52,789 nucleotides of DNA, from NCBI GenBank assembly GCA_017433905.1, contig JAFRGI010000026.1, forward strand, positions 1 to 52,789, given 5' to 3'. The translations under genes and the position numbers were made by a program. The DNA is from Ruminococcus sp. Lineage in GTDB: Bacteria > Bacillota > Clostridia > Oscillospirales > Acutalibacteraceae. Each line of letters begins with the position of its first letter. The stretch's first letter is position 1. Under the pieces are notes generated by a model. It had not been told where the DNA came from and made no database searches. It saw only the letters and a list, made by a program, of their open reading frames with translations. Positions 34,555-43,624 of the stretch are shown one piece after another.

Positions 34555-34693
34555 TTACCGTTCCTTTCATTTTCGCTGATATATCTATAAACGCACCTGT
34601 TTATACTACTAATTCGTCCATAACTGTTGGCGGGATATGACGCAAACAGACTAAAAAGAACATGATACTGAACCGGCGTCAGTCGAACCAGCG

Positions 34694-36967
34694 TCAGTCA
34701 CTGTTTCCTTCACTGGTATTTGCCGAGAAGGTAATGGTGATCACCGTGCCGCGACTGACCTTTGCGCCCTCCGCAATACTTTGCGCCGTCGCAACACCGC
34801 CCGAGCTAACCGCTCCCGTGTAGCTGACATTAAGACCTGCCTGCAAAGCAATACTGTTCGCCTCATACGCCGCGCAACCGATAAAGCTGGGCACCGTAAC
34901 CTTCTCCGGCTGAACACCCTCCGTATAGAGCACCACGTTTGCGCCCGTCGCAACCTGCGAGGAAACCGCGGGAATCTGCGACAAAACTTTATTACCCGAA
35001 CCAACAACCGTCGCTTCGAAACCGTCAGTCTCCGCCTGTTTCTTTGCATCCTCCACAGAAAGCGTGGTATAGTCTCCCATACTGACATTGAGATAAGCCC
35101 GATCCTCTTCGGAGTAATCCGTTTTGATTTCAAGATACGGAAGCAGCTCCGTCATAATATTGATAAAGATCGGTGAAGCGATTTGCGAACCATAATAAGC
35201 GCCTCCGTCCGGTGTGTCCAGGAAAACCAGCAGAGCAACCTGCGGATCATCCGTAGGCGCGATACCGCAGAAAGACGCTATATAATCCTTCTCAAAGGAA
35301 CTCTGCGGCTTCGTAACACCAATCTTCTCGGAGGTTCCTGTTTTACCGCCCGTTTTGTAGCCCGCTACCTGACCACCCGATACACCGTTCTCCTCGGGAT
35401 ACGCGGCGAGCATATCACACATCTTCTTGGAAGTCTCGTTGGAAATAACCTGACGCTTAACCTTTTTCTCCATCGTTTTAACCACGTTTCCGCGGGCATC
35501 GGTGATTTTAGAGACAACATACGGCTGTAGCACATAACCGCCGTTACATACCGCCGCACATGCAGTCAACATACTCAGCGGCGTAATATTAAAGTTTTGT
35601 CCAAAGGACGCAACCGCAAGGTCAACCATGCCCATCTGACCCTCCGGCCAAAAGCTGTCTTTCGCTTCACCGGGAAGGTCGATACCGGACTTTTCGGCGA
35701 AACCGAAAGCCGTATAGTAATCCCGAAATTTATCAATACCGACTAACTGCCCGATTTGGATAAACGCCGGGTTACAGGAGTGACAAAACGACTCCAAGAA
35801 AGTCTGCGTGCCGTGACCTGAAGTCACAGAACAACCTATATCGGCATCCTCAACGCGCATATAACCGGAGCAGTAAAAACGCGAGCTGTCGGTAATTTTT
35901 CCCTCCTCAAGCGCCATGGAGGCTGTGCACATTTTAAATACCGACCCGGGCATATAGGTGTCGGCAACACATTTATTTCGCCACATGGCCGCGAGAGATT
36001 TGCTTCGCTCCTCTCCCTGTTCATTTTCGGGAAGCTGCTTGATCTTTGCTTCAACGTCAGCGGGAAGCTCATAGGGATCGTTGAGGTTGTAACCGTTGGC
36101 AGTCACCATAGCGAGAATCGCTCCCGAGTTGACATCCATCGCGATACAAACGCCGCGGTTGAGGACATTGTTGTCGATAATTGCCTGCGCCATGTGTTTT
36201 TCGCAAATGCTCTGAATGCCCTCGTCAATCGTCAGGTAAACATTGTTTCCGTCCTCACTCTGAACATTTTGTTCATATTGGAACGGCATATTGCTGCCGC
36301 GCGCATTTTTTGCGGTAACAATGCGTCCGGGAACGCCGGAAAGATAGCTGTCGTATTTAAATTCAACGCCTTCCAGCCCCTGTTCGTCCGCGCCCGTAAA
36401 ACCAATTACACAAGAGGCAAGATCATCCTTGGGATAGTACCGTTTGTAATCATCCAAAAGCTGAACGACATTACTGCAGTTATATTCCTTGGCAAGCTGC
36501 TCTTGCAGCTCAATGACCTGATCACGCTGCTCCACCTCAATTTTACGCTTGACAATCGTATAATAATTTTTCTGTTTAGTTTTTTCCAAAACATTCTCAT
36601 AGTCCAGTTCGAGAATATCGGACAGTCCCTCTGCCGCCGCCTTGCGCTGCTCGTCATTTTCAAAGTTAATCGGCGCGAGCACAACCTGCCAGACAGAAGC
36701 GCTTTCCGCAAGGACGGTGCCCTTTGCGTCATAAATCGAACCGCGCTTCGCCGTAAGAACAGTATCGCTCAGCTGTTGTCCGACCGCTTTTTCCTGCAGC
36801 TCGCTGCCCTGCACCATGGTCAGAAAGGACAAACGCAAAAGCGCAGCGCCTAAGCCGACAATTAAAATCAATATAATGAGAACTGCCGTCCTTTGACGAA
36901 GCCGTTGGTTCGGTCCCTTGTCGATATGCTTTTTAGGAAACAGTGATTTCGTTTTCTTTTCTTCCAA
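34694..36967 (-). CDS. Class B penicillin-binding protein with PASTA domains (FtsI/SpoVD type)
   Basis: A 757-residue transpeptidase with an N-terminal TM helix (about 27-50), dimerisation domain, and transpeptidase domain with SVFK (active Ser), SCN and KTGGKTGT motifs. Two C-terminal PASTA repeats follow (about 625-755), which bind muropeptides or the beta-lactam-like ring. By position it is the division PBP (PBP2B/FtsI) or its sporulation relative SpoVD. A TTG start at 36967 is chosen because GGAG lies six bases upstream and the sequence after it (EEKKTKSLFPKK) is a normal cytoplasmic tail. Confidence 0.93.
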   Translation of the reverse strand: MEEKKTKSLFPKKHIDKGPNQRLRQRTAVLIILILIVGLGAALLRLSFLTMVQGSELQEKAVGQQLSDTVLTAKRGSIYDAKGTVLAESASVWQVVLAPINFENDEQRKAAAEGLSDILELDYENVLEKTKQKNYYTIVKRKIEVEQRDQVIELQEQLAKEYNCSNVVQLLDDYKRYYPKDDLASCVIGFTGADEQGLEGVEFKYDSYLSGVPGRIVTAKNARGSNMPFQYEQNVQSEDGNNVYLTIDEGIQSICEKHMAQAIIDNNVLNRGVCIAMDVNSGAILAMVTANGYNLNDPYELPADVEAKIKQLPENEQGEERSKSLAAMWRNKCVADTYMPGSVFKMCTASMALEEGKITDSSRFYCSGYMRVEDADIGCSVTSGHGTQTFLESFCHSCNPAFIQIGQLVGIDKFRDYYTAFGFAEKSGIDLPGEAKDSFWPEGQMGMVDLAVASFGQNFNITPLSMLTACAAVCNGGYVLQPYVVSKITDARGNVVKTMEKKVKRQVISNETSKKMCDMLAAYPEENGVSGGQVAGYKTGGKTGTSEKIGVTKPQSSFEKDYIASFCGIAPTDDPQVALLVFLDTPDGGAYYGSQIASPIFINIMTELLPYLEIKTDYSEEDRAYLNVSMGDYTTLSVEDAKKQAETDGFEATVVGSGNKVLSQIPAVSSQVATGANVVLYTEGVQPEKVTVPSFIGCAAYEANSIALQAGLNVSYTGAVSSGGVATAQSIAEGAKVSRGTVITITFSANTSEGNSD

Positions 36968-37128
36968 AATACGCTCCTTCTACCGCAACATAAAATATTT
37001 TATCGCAACTCATCAGGCAATGCGACCGTTTTGCGCCTGCCTTCTAAAACAAGGAAAAGAGCCAAGACATTTTCAGCCTTAACTCTCATTCTGATTTGTC
37101 AATCAATTATATTAAATTTCGATGAATG

Positions 37129-37659
37129 TTATGACCAAAGATTTTTAATTGATTCAATAAACCGGGTAAAGATATTCTCCTCCTTCTGAACGCTGACCTC
37201 TGCTTTATCGCTGCCCTCAAGGGAAACAAATTCCTTCTGCGCATTGGAGGCCTTGGTCATGCCGCTCTCTGCCGCATGCTTTTCAATTTCTGCTTTAGAG
37301 AGATTTGCCTCGAGCTTCATCTGGTTCTGTGTATAAATGCTCTGGGTATCCGCAAGAGACTTCTGAGCCGTAATAATCTGTTGATTTAACTCCGTGAGCT
37401 GCACCTGACCAACGATAATAAAGCCGATAATCACCGTAACCATCGCCGCGCTGACGCCGCCGAACAGCAACTTAAGAGGATGACGTTTGCGGCGTCTCGC
37501 CTTTAGCTTGTCCTCCTCGGAAAACGTGACGACATTATTCTTTGCTTCTTTCTTCGGCTTTTTGACAGGCTCCTCGCTTCGCTTGGGAGCAGCGGAAGAA
37601 TATGTATCTTCCGCGTCAAAAAGATTCAAGTCATAAGCAGCATTATTGTTGTATGCCAT
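37129..37659 (-). CDS. ftsL: FtsL-like division protein
   Basis: A 176-residue bitopic protein: charged cytoplasmic half (1-60, Lys/Arg-rich near the membrane), TM helix (about 62-85) and an extracellular coiled coil (LNQQIITAQKSLADTQ onward). Sequence similarity to FtsL is weak, as is usual for this family; the call rests on topology and its place between rsmH and the PBP gene. FtsL bridges FtsQ/DivIB and activates FtsW-PBP2B. Confidence 0.8.
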   Translation of the reverse strand: MAYNNNAAYDLNLFDAEDTYSSAAPKRSEEPVKKPKKEAKNNVVTFSEEDKLKARRRKRHPLKLLFGGVSAAMVTVIIGFIIVGQVQLTELNQQIITAQKSLADTQSIYTQNQMKLEANLSKAEIEKHAAESGMTKASNAQKEFVSLEGSDKAEVSVQKEENIFTRFIESIKNLWS

Positions 37660-37958
37660 TGGATTGCACCTTATGCCTTTCTATAAATCATTTTCATAAA
37701 ACACATGTTTACACCGGATCACATTCCGCAAAGCCGGTTCTTTTATTCTTTCAAATCAAAAAGTTTCAATTTTTTTACCATTCCGATTCAAAAACTGCAC
37801 ACAATCCACCCGAAATGACTGTTTCCAGTCATTTTTCACCGAATATCTAGTCATAACAGCACTGTAAATCACAAGCAATTGTAGCTGTAACATTATTTAC
37901 AGTTTTGTTATATTTTACACCAAAACCATGCATTTGTCCATAGCTGAGAAGAAAAAAC
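37660..37958. other. Intergenic stretch between rsmH and ftsL
   Basis: A 299-bp AT-rich gap unusual inside this cluster. It holds a 9-bp hairpin with a four-base loop at 37813-37834 (AAATGACTG with CAGTCATTT), lacking a strong T-run on the minus strand. No convincing promoter or coding sequence was seen. The ftsL half of the cluster may have a separate promoter here. Confidence 0.4.
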
Positions 37959-38882
37959 TTAAATTTTTTCGCATATTCTCAACTTTGCACTCCTTGCTCT
38001 GGGGTTTTCCGTCAATTCTGTTTCATTTGCACAAATAGGCTTTTTGTTAACCCATTTCGCCTTAGGAACATTGCCGCATACACATACGGGAAAATCTTTC
38101 GGACATGTACAACCTCTGCACCACGCCGCCATCTGCTGTTTGACGATCCTATCCTCAATCGAATGAAAGGTGATAACAGCCAGTCTGCCGCCGCTGTCCA
38201 AAAGTGCAAACGCGCCTTCCAAACCGCGTCTAAGCGCTCCCAACTCATCATTGACCGCGATACGAATTGCCTGAAAGGTTTTACGGGCGGGATGCCCGTC
38301 GCGTCTGACGCGTTGCGGAACGTTCTCCTTTACGATTTCAGCAAGCTCAACGGTCGTTTCGATCGGCTTTTTCTCACGGGCGGCAACAACACCTTTGGCG
38401 ATAGCGCCGGCGTATTTTTCTTCTCCGTACTCCAACAGAATACGACGCAGTTCTTCAAAAGAGAGAGTATTGACCAACTCAGCTGCCGTTGTTCCTCTCC
38501 GGCTCATACGCATATCGAGTGCCGCGTTTTCATGAAAAGAAAATCCCCGTTCAGCTGTGTCGAGCTGGTAAGAGGAAACACCGATATCCAACAGCACACC
38601 GTCAACGCGGTAAAGTTTGCGCTGCGCAAGCAGCTCACGCATATCACCGAAGTTTCCTTTCACAATAATCGAATTCTCGTTTTTGCTGAAACGCTGCGTA
38701 AGCGTTTGAATCGCGTCGGGGTCTCGGTCAATTAAAATCAATGTGCCTCCGCGGAGATGTTTGAGTATTTCACTCGAATGACCGCCTCCGCCGGCTGTTC
38801 CGTCTACATATATTCCGTTTTCCTTAATTGCGAGTCCTTCGATTGCCTCCTTCAGCAGGACAGGCCGGTGTAAAAAATCCAT
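37959..38882 (-). CDS. rsmH: 16S rRNA m4C1402 methyltransferase RsmH
   Basis: A 307-residue SAM-dependent methyltransferase (formerly MraW). The SAM site is DGTAGGGGHSSEIL near residue 27, with LLDIGVSSYQLD and the C-terminal TFHSIEDRIVK motif. It methylates N4 of C1402 in 16S rRNA. Nine bases separate it from mraZ, so they are co-transcribed. Confidence 0.96.
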   Translation of the reverse strand: MDFLHRPVLLKEAIEGLAIKENGIYVDGTAGGGGHSSEILKHLRGGTLILIDRDPDAIQTLTQRFSKNENSIIVKGNFGDMRELLAQRKLYRVDGVLLDIGVSSYQLDTAERGFSFHENAALDMRMSRRGTTAAELVNTLSFEELRRILLEYGEEKYAGAIAKGVVAAREKKPIETTVELAEIVKENVPQRVRRDGHPARKTFQAIRIAVNDELGALRRGLEGAFALLDSGGRLAVITFHSIEDRIVKQQMAAWCRGCTCPKDFPVCVCGNVPKAKWVNKKPICANETELTENPRARSAKLRICEKI

Positions 38883-38891
38883 TATGCCCTC

Positions 38892-39311
38892 CTACAGCAC
38901 GAGATGCTCCAGCGCCTCGTCAATAACAGGCTGCTGCGAAAGCATGAACTCGTCATATACCTCTCTGCTCCAGATTTCGATGCGCGAATCCATCCCCAAC
39001 ACTAACGCTTCGCCTTCAATACCGGCGCGTGTGCGCAGTGCCGGCGGAATAACAAACCGACCCTGAGCATTCGGCGTCACCTCGGTAGCGGTCACGGTGA
39101 AAGTATACTGCATCGCCATCGCCTGACGCGCAGGCAACTCGCGAATACGGGCGGAAACATTTTCATATTCCTCCCGGGACATCACCTGAACACAGTTAGA
39201 GCGGAAACCGTTCGCGACAATGAAACTCTCACCGAGCTCCTCACGGAACTTTGCAGGCAACACAATTCGACCCTTGGCATCAATCGTATGACTTGACATC
39301 CCCAGGAACAC
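38892..39311 (-). CDS. mraZ: Transcriptional regulator MraZ
   Basis: A 139-residue AbrB-like protein with two tandem MraZ domains (GMSSHTIDAKGRIVLPAKFRE and VTPNAQGRFVIPPALR). MraZ represses its own operon in studied bacteria by binding short direct repeats upstream. A GTG start at 39311 is chosen, with GGAGG nine bases upstream. First gene of the division cluster, with a near-consensus promoter and 10-bp repeats upstream. Confidence 0.95.
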   Translation of the reverse strand: MFLGMSSHTIDAKGRIVLPAKFREELGESFIVANGFRSNCVQVMSREEYENVSARIRELPARQAMAMQYTFTVTATEVTPNAQGRFVIPPALRTRAGIEGEALVLGMDSRIEIWSREVYDEFMLSQQPVIDEALEHLVL

Positions 39312-39344
39312 GGCTGCCCACCTCCGTCGCGTAAATTTCGGCTC

Positions 39345-39374
39345 TCATTGCCACTCTTTGACACTAAGTGACAC
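39345..39374 (-). promoter_or_regulatory. Candidate MraZ operator, three 10-bp repeats
   Basis: On the minus strand three consecutive 10-bp units, GTGTCACTTA, GTGTCAAAGA and GTGGCAATGA, lie between the -10 and the start codon, with a weaker fourth (GAGCCGAAAT). A 10-bp period of G/T-rich repeats is the known form of MraZ sites. Confidence 0.55.
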
Positions 39375-39385
39375 CGATTACCCCT

Positions 39386-39414
39386 ATTATAAACTATTGC
39401 GCAGCAAAAATCAA
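39386..39414 (-). promoter_or_regulatory. mraZ operon promoter
   Basis: Minus strand: -35 TTGATT (39409-39414), 17-bp spacer, -10 TATAAT (39386-39391). The leader is about 70 bases. The rest of the 304-bp gap to 39615 holds the terminator at 39546-39589 and AT-rich sequence. Confidence 0.8.
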
Positions 39415-39545
39415 GCAAATATTACATTTTATTTAAAATTCTGTCAGCAAGTTGTCAGCTTTTATATCCGAACATCTAATTGCGTATCATTTTGCAAAAC
39501 GCCGGAAACAACCAGTTTCGAATAAACAACAAATGGATATAAAAC

Positions 39546-39589
39546 AAAAAAGGACTGCCGTCAAATCTTTCGATTTGCGACAACCCTTT
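39546..39589 (-). terminator. Terminator of the rsmD-coaD operon
   Basis: A hairpin with outer arms AAAGG and CCTTT and inner arms GCAAATC/GATTTG around a tetraloop, followed on the minus strand by CCTTTTTTG, 27 bp past the preceding stop. Confidence 0.7.
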
Positions 39590-39615
39590 CAACTGTACAG
39601 TCACTATTTTTCTGA

Positions 39616-40071
39616 TTATTTTTTCTGAGAGTTTGCAAGTGTGGAACGTGTTTTCTTCACGTCGGTCAACTGAGTGGAAAGACTTTCTTCGGCACGCTTC
39701 AAGATACCGTCGGCATACACGTTTGCCGCCTTGCGAATTTCCGCCGACTTCGCCTTGGCGTCGTCCACGATCTCCTTTGCCTTCGCCTGTGCCTCACGTA
39801 CCATCTCATTTTGGTTGAGCATAATCCGCTTGCGTTCCTCAGCCGCGCGGATAATATTTTCCGCCTCGCCGTTCGCCTCGTTGAGGATCTGCTTTCTGTC
39901 AGCAACAATGTTTTTCGCCTGTCTCACTTCAGCGGGCATCGCATCCTGAATCTGAGCGATGATTTCAAACACCTCGTCGCTGTTCACCATCACCTTGCCG
40001 CCCGAAAGGGGCACCGTTTTGGCAGTGTCAATCAAATTTTGCAAATCTAAAATTAAATCATCAACTTTCAT
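39616..40071 (-). CDS. Coiled-coil protein of the rsmD-coaD operon
   Basis: A 151-residue protein with a DivIVA-like short start (MKVDDLILDLQNLIDTAKTVPLSGGK) and a long Ala/Lys/Glu-rich coiled coil (about 45-140). Homologues downstream of coaD in Clostridia are often labelled ATPase or V-type ATPase subunit H on coiled-coil similarity alone; there is no nucleotide-binding motif. A structural, division- or membrane-associated role is more likely. ATG at 40071 follows AAGGAG. Confidence 0.7.
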   Translation of the reverse strand: MKVDDLILDLQNLIDTAKTVPLSGGKVMVNSDEVFEIIAQIQDAMPAEVRQAKNIVADRKQILNEANGEAENIIRAAEERKRIMLNQNEMVREAQAKAKEIVDDAKAKSAEIRKAANVYADGILKRAEESLSTQLTDVKKTRSTLANSQKK

Positions 40072-40102
40072 TTTCTTCCACTCCTTATATGTCAATGCAA
40101 AA

Positions 40103-40588
40103 TTATTTTTTTCTTAACCGCTCCACAATCCTGTCATGGACACATGCGGGCACAAAATGACTGATATCTCCGCCCATGGAGCCGATTTCACGCACCATAC
40201 TGGAACTGAGATACATCAAATCCGAATCCGCTGTAATAAAAATCGTTTCCAGATCCGGATTCAGCTTTTTGTTGGCAATCGCCATCTGAAACTCGTACTC
40301 AAAATCCGAGACCGCTCGCAGACCCTTGACAATCGCCGTAACACCACGCTCACGCGCGTATGCTGCCAATAAGCCGTTAAACCCCGCAATTTCAACATTT
40401 TCAAAATCTTCCGTCGCCTGCTGCAGCAAATCAATACGTTCACTGACAGAAAACGTCGGATTCTTGGAAGAATTAATCAGAACGGCAACAATCACTCTGT
40501 CAAACATCCTGGCTGCTCTGCGAATCACCTGAAGGTGACCGAGCGTAACAGGATCAAAGCTGCCGGGATAAATTACCGCATTTCTCAT
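40103..40588 (-). CDS. coaD: Phosphopantetheine adenylyltransferase
   Basis: A 161-residue nucleotidyltransferase for the fourth step of CoA synthesis. The N-terminal YPGSFDPVTLGH motif (TxGH) and the C-terminal YLSSSMVREIG motif are present. The length is normal. The start overlaps the rsmD stop by four bases (ATGA). Confidence 0.96.
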   Translation of the reverse strand: MRNAVIYPGSFDPVTLGHLQVIRRAARMFDRVIVAVLINSSKNPTFSVSERIDLLQQATEDFENVEIAGFNGLLAAYARERGVTAIVKGLRAVSDFEYEFQMAIANKKLNPDLETIFITADSDLMYLSSSMVREIGSMGGDISHFVPACVHDRIVERLRKK

Positions 40589-41133
40589 GATATAAAATCC
40601 TTATGTCTGTATGTGCTTATTCTTATTTTACCATAGCGATACTGTCTGTCAAGTACAAAGTCAGCAAAATTCGACAAAATTTCTTCATTTAGAGGATTTT
40701 CCGTTATAATCATACCCGTCTCCTTCATATGATCGGGCAACATTTGGAGCGCATCCTGCAAAATACCCTTACCGTAAGGCGGATCGAGGAAAGCAATGTC
40801 AAACCGCTTGGTATTCATCGCCAAAAAACTCTGCCAGTCAAGCTGAAATACCGATGCCGCTGAGAAAAGATTTGTTGACTGTAGATTTTTTCGGATTATC
40901 TCCACACTTTTCTTTGCACTGTCCACAAAGACAGCTTCCTTTGCACCGCGGCTAAGAGCCTCAATCCCCATCTGCCCCGATCCGGCAAAGAGATCGAGAA
41001 AAGCTCTGCCCTCCGTCTCAAATTGAATAATGGAAAAAACCGCTTCCTTGACTCTGTCTGTGGTCGGCCGCACGTCCTCACCCTCAAGGGTCAGCAGCCT
41101 CCTGCCGCGCGCGGCACCTGTAATGACTCGCAT
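40585..41133 (-). CDS. rsmD: 16S rRNA m2G966 methyltransferase RsmD
   Basis: A 182-residue methyltransferase with SAM motif FLDLFAGSGQMGIEALSRGA and the catalytic DPPYGKG. It methylates G966 of 16S rRNA. ATG at 41133 (MRVITGAARGRRL, the usual family start) has AGGAAG upstream; a longer frame is rejected. It forms an operon with coaD. Confidence 0.94.
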   Translation of the reverse strand: MRVITGAARGRRLLTLEGEDVRPTTDRVKEAVFSIIQFETEGRAFLDLFAGSGQMGIEALSRGAKEAVFVDSAKKSVEIIRKNLQSTNLFSAASVFQLDWQSFLAMNTKRFDIAFLDPPYGKGILQDALQMLPDHMKETGMIITENPLNEEILSNFADFVLDRQYRYGKIRISTYRHKDFIS

Positions 41134-41210
41134 AACATCTTCCTTTTCGACTGTTTCCGCTATTATATCATAGTTTTTTCTTTTTTGCAATCATCATTTC
41201 ACCGTACCGC

Positions 41211-43031
41211 TCACTCCGCGGCATGAAAATATCGGTAAACAGCGAGAGCTGCGTCCTTTGTCATCTTAGGAGCCGCCTCCAGCTCCGGCAGATCCGCCTT
41301 GCTGATATTGTCAATCGTACGGAAATATTTCAAAAGTGCCCTGGCGCGCACTTCACCCACGCCGCTGATGGATGTCAAAGAGCTGCGGAAGGTACTTTTG
41401 CTGCGGCGTGCATGATGGTATCCGATCGCAAAACGGTGCACTTCATCCTGCATTTTACTCAAAAAAGCAAAAAGCTGCCTGCGCGCACTGACCGAGATCT
41501 CTCCGCCGTCACCTGTAACCGCCCGCGTACGATGCTTATCATCCTTCACCAAGCCAAACACCGGTACCTCGATCTCCATGCGCCCCAAAACATCCCTGAC
41601 CGCATGCACCTGCCCCACGCCGCCGTCCAACAAAATCAGGTCGGGTATTTTCCCAAATCCCTCGCCGCTCCCGTCCTTGCGGTATTCCTCAAACCGACGC
41701 GTCAACACCTCTGCCATGGAGGCGTAGTCATCCTGACCTTCAACCCCCTTTATTTTAAATTTCCGATAAGCAGATTTGAGCGGTCTGCCGTTTTGGTAGA
41801 CAACCATACCGGCAACATTCTCGCTGCCGTTAAGATTTGAAATATCATAGGATTCAATGTATTCGGGAAGCTTGTCCAGACCGAGAACCTCTCTAAGCTC
41901 CTCGAGCACACTATATTCCCGCACCGTCGCTCCCTTTTGCTGGGCAAGCCTCTCCGCCGCATTGGAACGGCACATATTAACAAGCTGCGCCTGTTCCCCC
42001 CTCTGCGGAACCGTTAAACGGACCTTGCTGCCGCGCCGCTCACTCAGCCAGCGCTCAATCTCCTCCATCCCCTCAAATACGCTGTCAAGCGCGATATTCT
42101 TCGGTATATCGAAACGCATGGTATAGTAACGCAACAGAAACTCCTCGGTATCGTTCTCGCCGCTGTCCACAATAAAGCTTTCGCGTTCAAAGAGTCTGCC
42201 TCCCTCAAAACGAAATATCTGAAAACAGGTTTTACCGCCGTCAGAAAAGCCCGCGATCACATCTTCATCGAGCACCTTGTTTGCGACAACCTTCTGCTTG
42301 TCTCCCATCTTTTTTACGGATGCGATTTTATCACGGATACGTGCCGCGCGCTCAAATTCCAGGTTTTCCGCCGCTTCTTCCATCTGCGCGGTCAATTGTT
42401 TGACCGAATTAGAGGAACCGCCTTTGAGGAAATCCAGCGCCTGTTCCAGACTCTCACGGTAGTCACTAAGCGACACCCTGCCGGTACAGGGCGCCATACA
42501 CTGTCGAATGTGATAGTTCAGGCAGGGACGCGCCTTACGAAAATCCTGCGGAAATTTGCGGCTGCAGGTCGGAAGCATAAAGATTTTGTTGGCTTCCTCG
42601 ACAACACTTTTGACATAGTAACTACTTTTGTACGGTCCGATATACGTCGCGCCGTCATCGCTTTTTTGCAACACGTAGCTGAGCTTGCCCCAATCCCCTG
42701 CACCTACGCGGATATAAGCATAGCCCTTGTCATCCTTGAGGAGAATATTATATTTCGGCGCATGCTGCTTAATCAGACTGCATTCGAGAATCAACGCCTC
42801 AAACTCACTGTCCGTAATGATATATTCAAACCAATCGACATGATCTACCATACGGCGCACCTTTTCGGCGTGGTTGTTTTGAGAACCAAAATACTGACTA
42901 ACTCGATTTTTCAGCGCCTTCGCTTTACCGATATAGATAATCTCGCTGTCCTTGCCGTGCATAATATATACGCCCGGAAGGAGGGGCAGCGACATCGCCT
43001 TTTTTCGCAGTTCGGAAAGTTTCGGATTCAT
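41211..43031 (-). CDS. uvrC: Excinuclease ABC subunit C
   Basis: A 606-residue DNA repair nuclease. An N-terminal GIY-YIG domain (PGVYIMHGK...IIYIGKA) makes the 3' cut. A UVR motif follows (about 200-235, EEAAENLEFERAARIRDKI). The RNase H-like domain with LLDGGVGQVHA makes the 5' cut, and a C-terminal helix-hairpin-helix (SISGVGEVRARALLKYF) binds DNA. It acts with UvrA and UvrB, which are not in the window. It follows HPr after a terminator. Confidence 0.96.
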   Translation of the reverse strand: MNPKLSELRKKAMSLPLLPGVYIMHGKDSEIIYIGKAKALKNRVSQYFGSQNNHAEKVRRMVDHVDWFEYIITDSEFEALILECSLIKQHAPKYNILLKDDKGYAYIRVGAGDWGKLSYVLQKSDDGATYIGPYKSSYYVKSVVEEANKIFMLPTCSRKFPQDFRKARPCLNYHIRQCMAPCTGRVSLSDYRESLEQALDFLKGGSSNSVKQLTAQMEEAAENLEFERAARIRDKIASVKKMGDKQKVVANKVLDEDVIAGFSDGGKTCFQIFRFEGGRLFERESFIVDSGENDTEEFLLRYYTMRFDIPKNIALDSVFEGMEEIERWLSERRGSKVRLTVPQRGEQAQLVNMCRSNAAERLAQQKGATVREYSVLEELREVLGLDKLPEYIESYDISNLNGSENVAGMVVYQNGRPLKSAYRKFKIKGVEGQDDYASMAEVLTRRFEEYRKDGSGEGFGKIPDLILLDGGVGQVHAVRDVLGRMEIEVPVFGLVKDDKHRTRAVTGDGGEISVSARRQLFAFLSKMQDEVHRFAIGYHHARRSKSTFRSSLTSISGVGEVRARALLKYFRTIDNISKADLPELEAAPKMTKDAALAVYRYFHAAE

Positions 43032-43064
43032 GGAACGTCCTTTCGGATTTTTTAAAAATAAAAC

Positions 43065-43083
43065 GGGCGAAGAATCTTCGCCC
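43065..43083 (-). terminator. Terminator between HPr and uvrC
   Basis: GGGCGAAGA (43065-43073) pairs with TCTTCGCCC (43075-43083); on the minus strand GTTTTATTTTT follows. uvrC must use read-through or a promoter in the 30 bases left. Confidence 0.75.
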
Positions 43084-43110
43084 TCAAATCACGTCGTTAT
43101 CGTTTTGCTT

Positions 43111-43374
43111 TTATTCAGTGAAACCGCTTTCCACCAGAGTAACCAGACCTTCTACCGCATCTGTCTCATCGGCGCCGTCTGCAATAATCTTGATGGTGGT
43201 GCCACCAATAATACCCAACGAAAGCACGCCGAGAAGGCTTTTTGCGTTTACACGGCGTTCTTCCTTTTCAACCCAAATCGTCGACTTATATTCATTTGCT
43301 TTTTGAATAAAGAATGTCGCGGGACGCGCATGAAGACCTGCTTTGTTTTGAACTAAGACTTCCTTTACATACAT
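43111..43374 (-). CDS. ptsH: HPr-family phosphocarrier
   Basis: An 87-residue protein with the EI-dependent His15 (GLHARPA) and the HprK-dependent Ser46 (AKSLLGVLSLG). It passes phosphate in the sugar phosphotransferase system, and Ser46-P links it to catabolite control. Because His15 is present it is HPr rather than Crh. No PTS genes are adjacent, and it has its own promoter and terminator. Confidence 0.9.
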   Translation of the reverse strand: MYVKEVLVQNKAGLHARPATFFIQKANEYKSTIWVEKEERRVNAKSLLGVLSLGIIGGTTIKIIADGADETDAVEGLVTLVESGFTE

Positions 43375-43459
43375 TTTTATTACCCTCTTCTCTGATGCTA
43401 AATAATAAAAAGACAAAATTTACGTTAATCGCCTTTTTTCAGGTTCAAATATCATTATC

Positions 43460-43488
43460 ATTATAATATTTTTTTCGTGTAAGGTCAA
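43460..43488 (-). promoter_or_regulatory. HPr gene promoter
   Basis: Minus strand: -35 TTGACC (43483-43488), 17-bp spacer, -10 TATAAT (43460-43465), 85 bp before the start codon. Confidence 0.8.
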
Positions 43489-43624
43489 TATGATTATTCA
43501 TTTTCGTTGTTAATCATCACCTCACACAAACAATCCATTCGGTTTATTGTGCATTTTAACAAAAAGCATATCTTTATCGTATAAGAATGTTCAAAAAGAT
43601 AACTCACACAAACAAAAAAATGAA

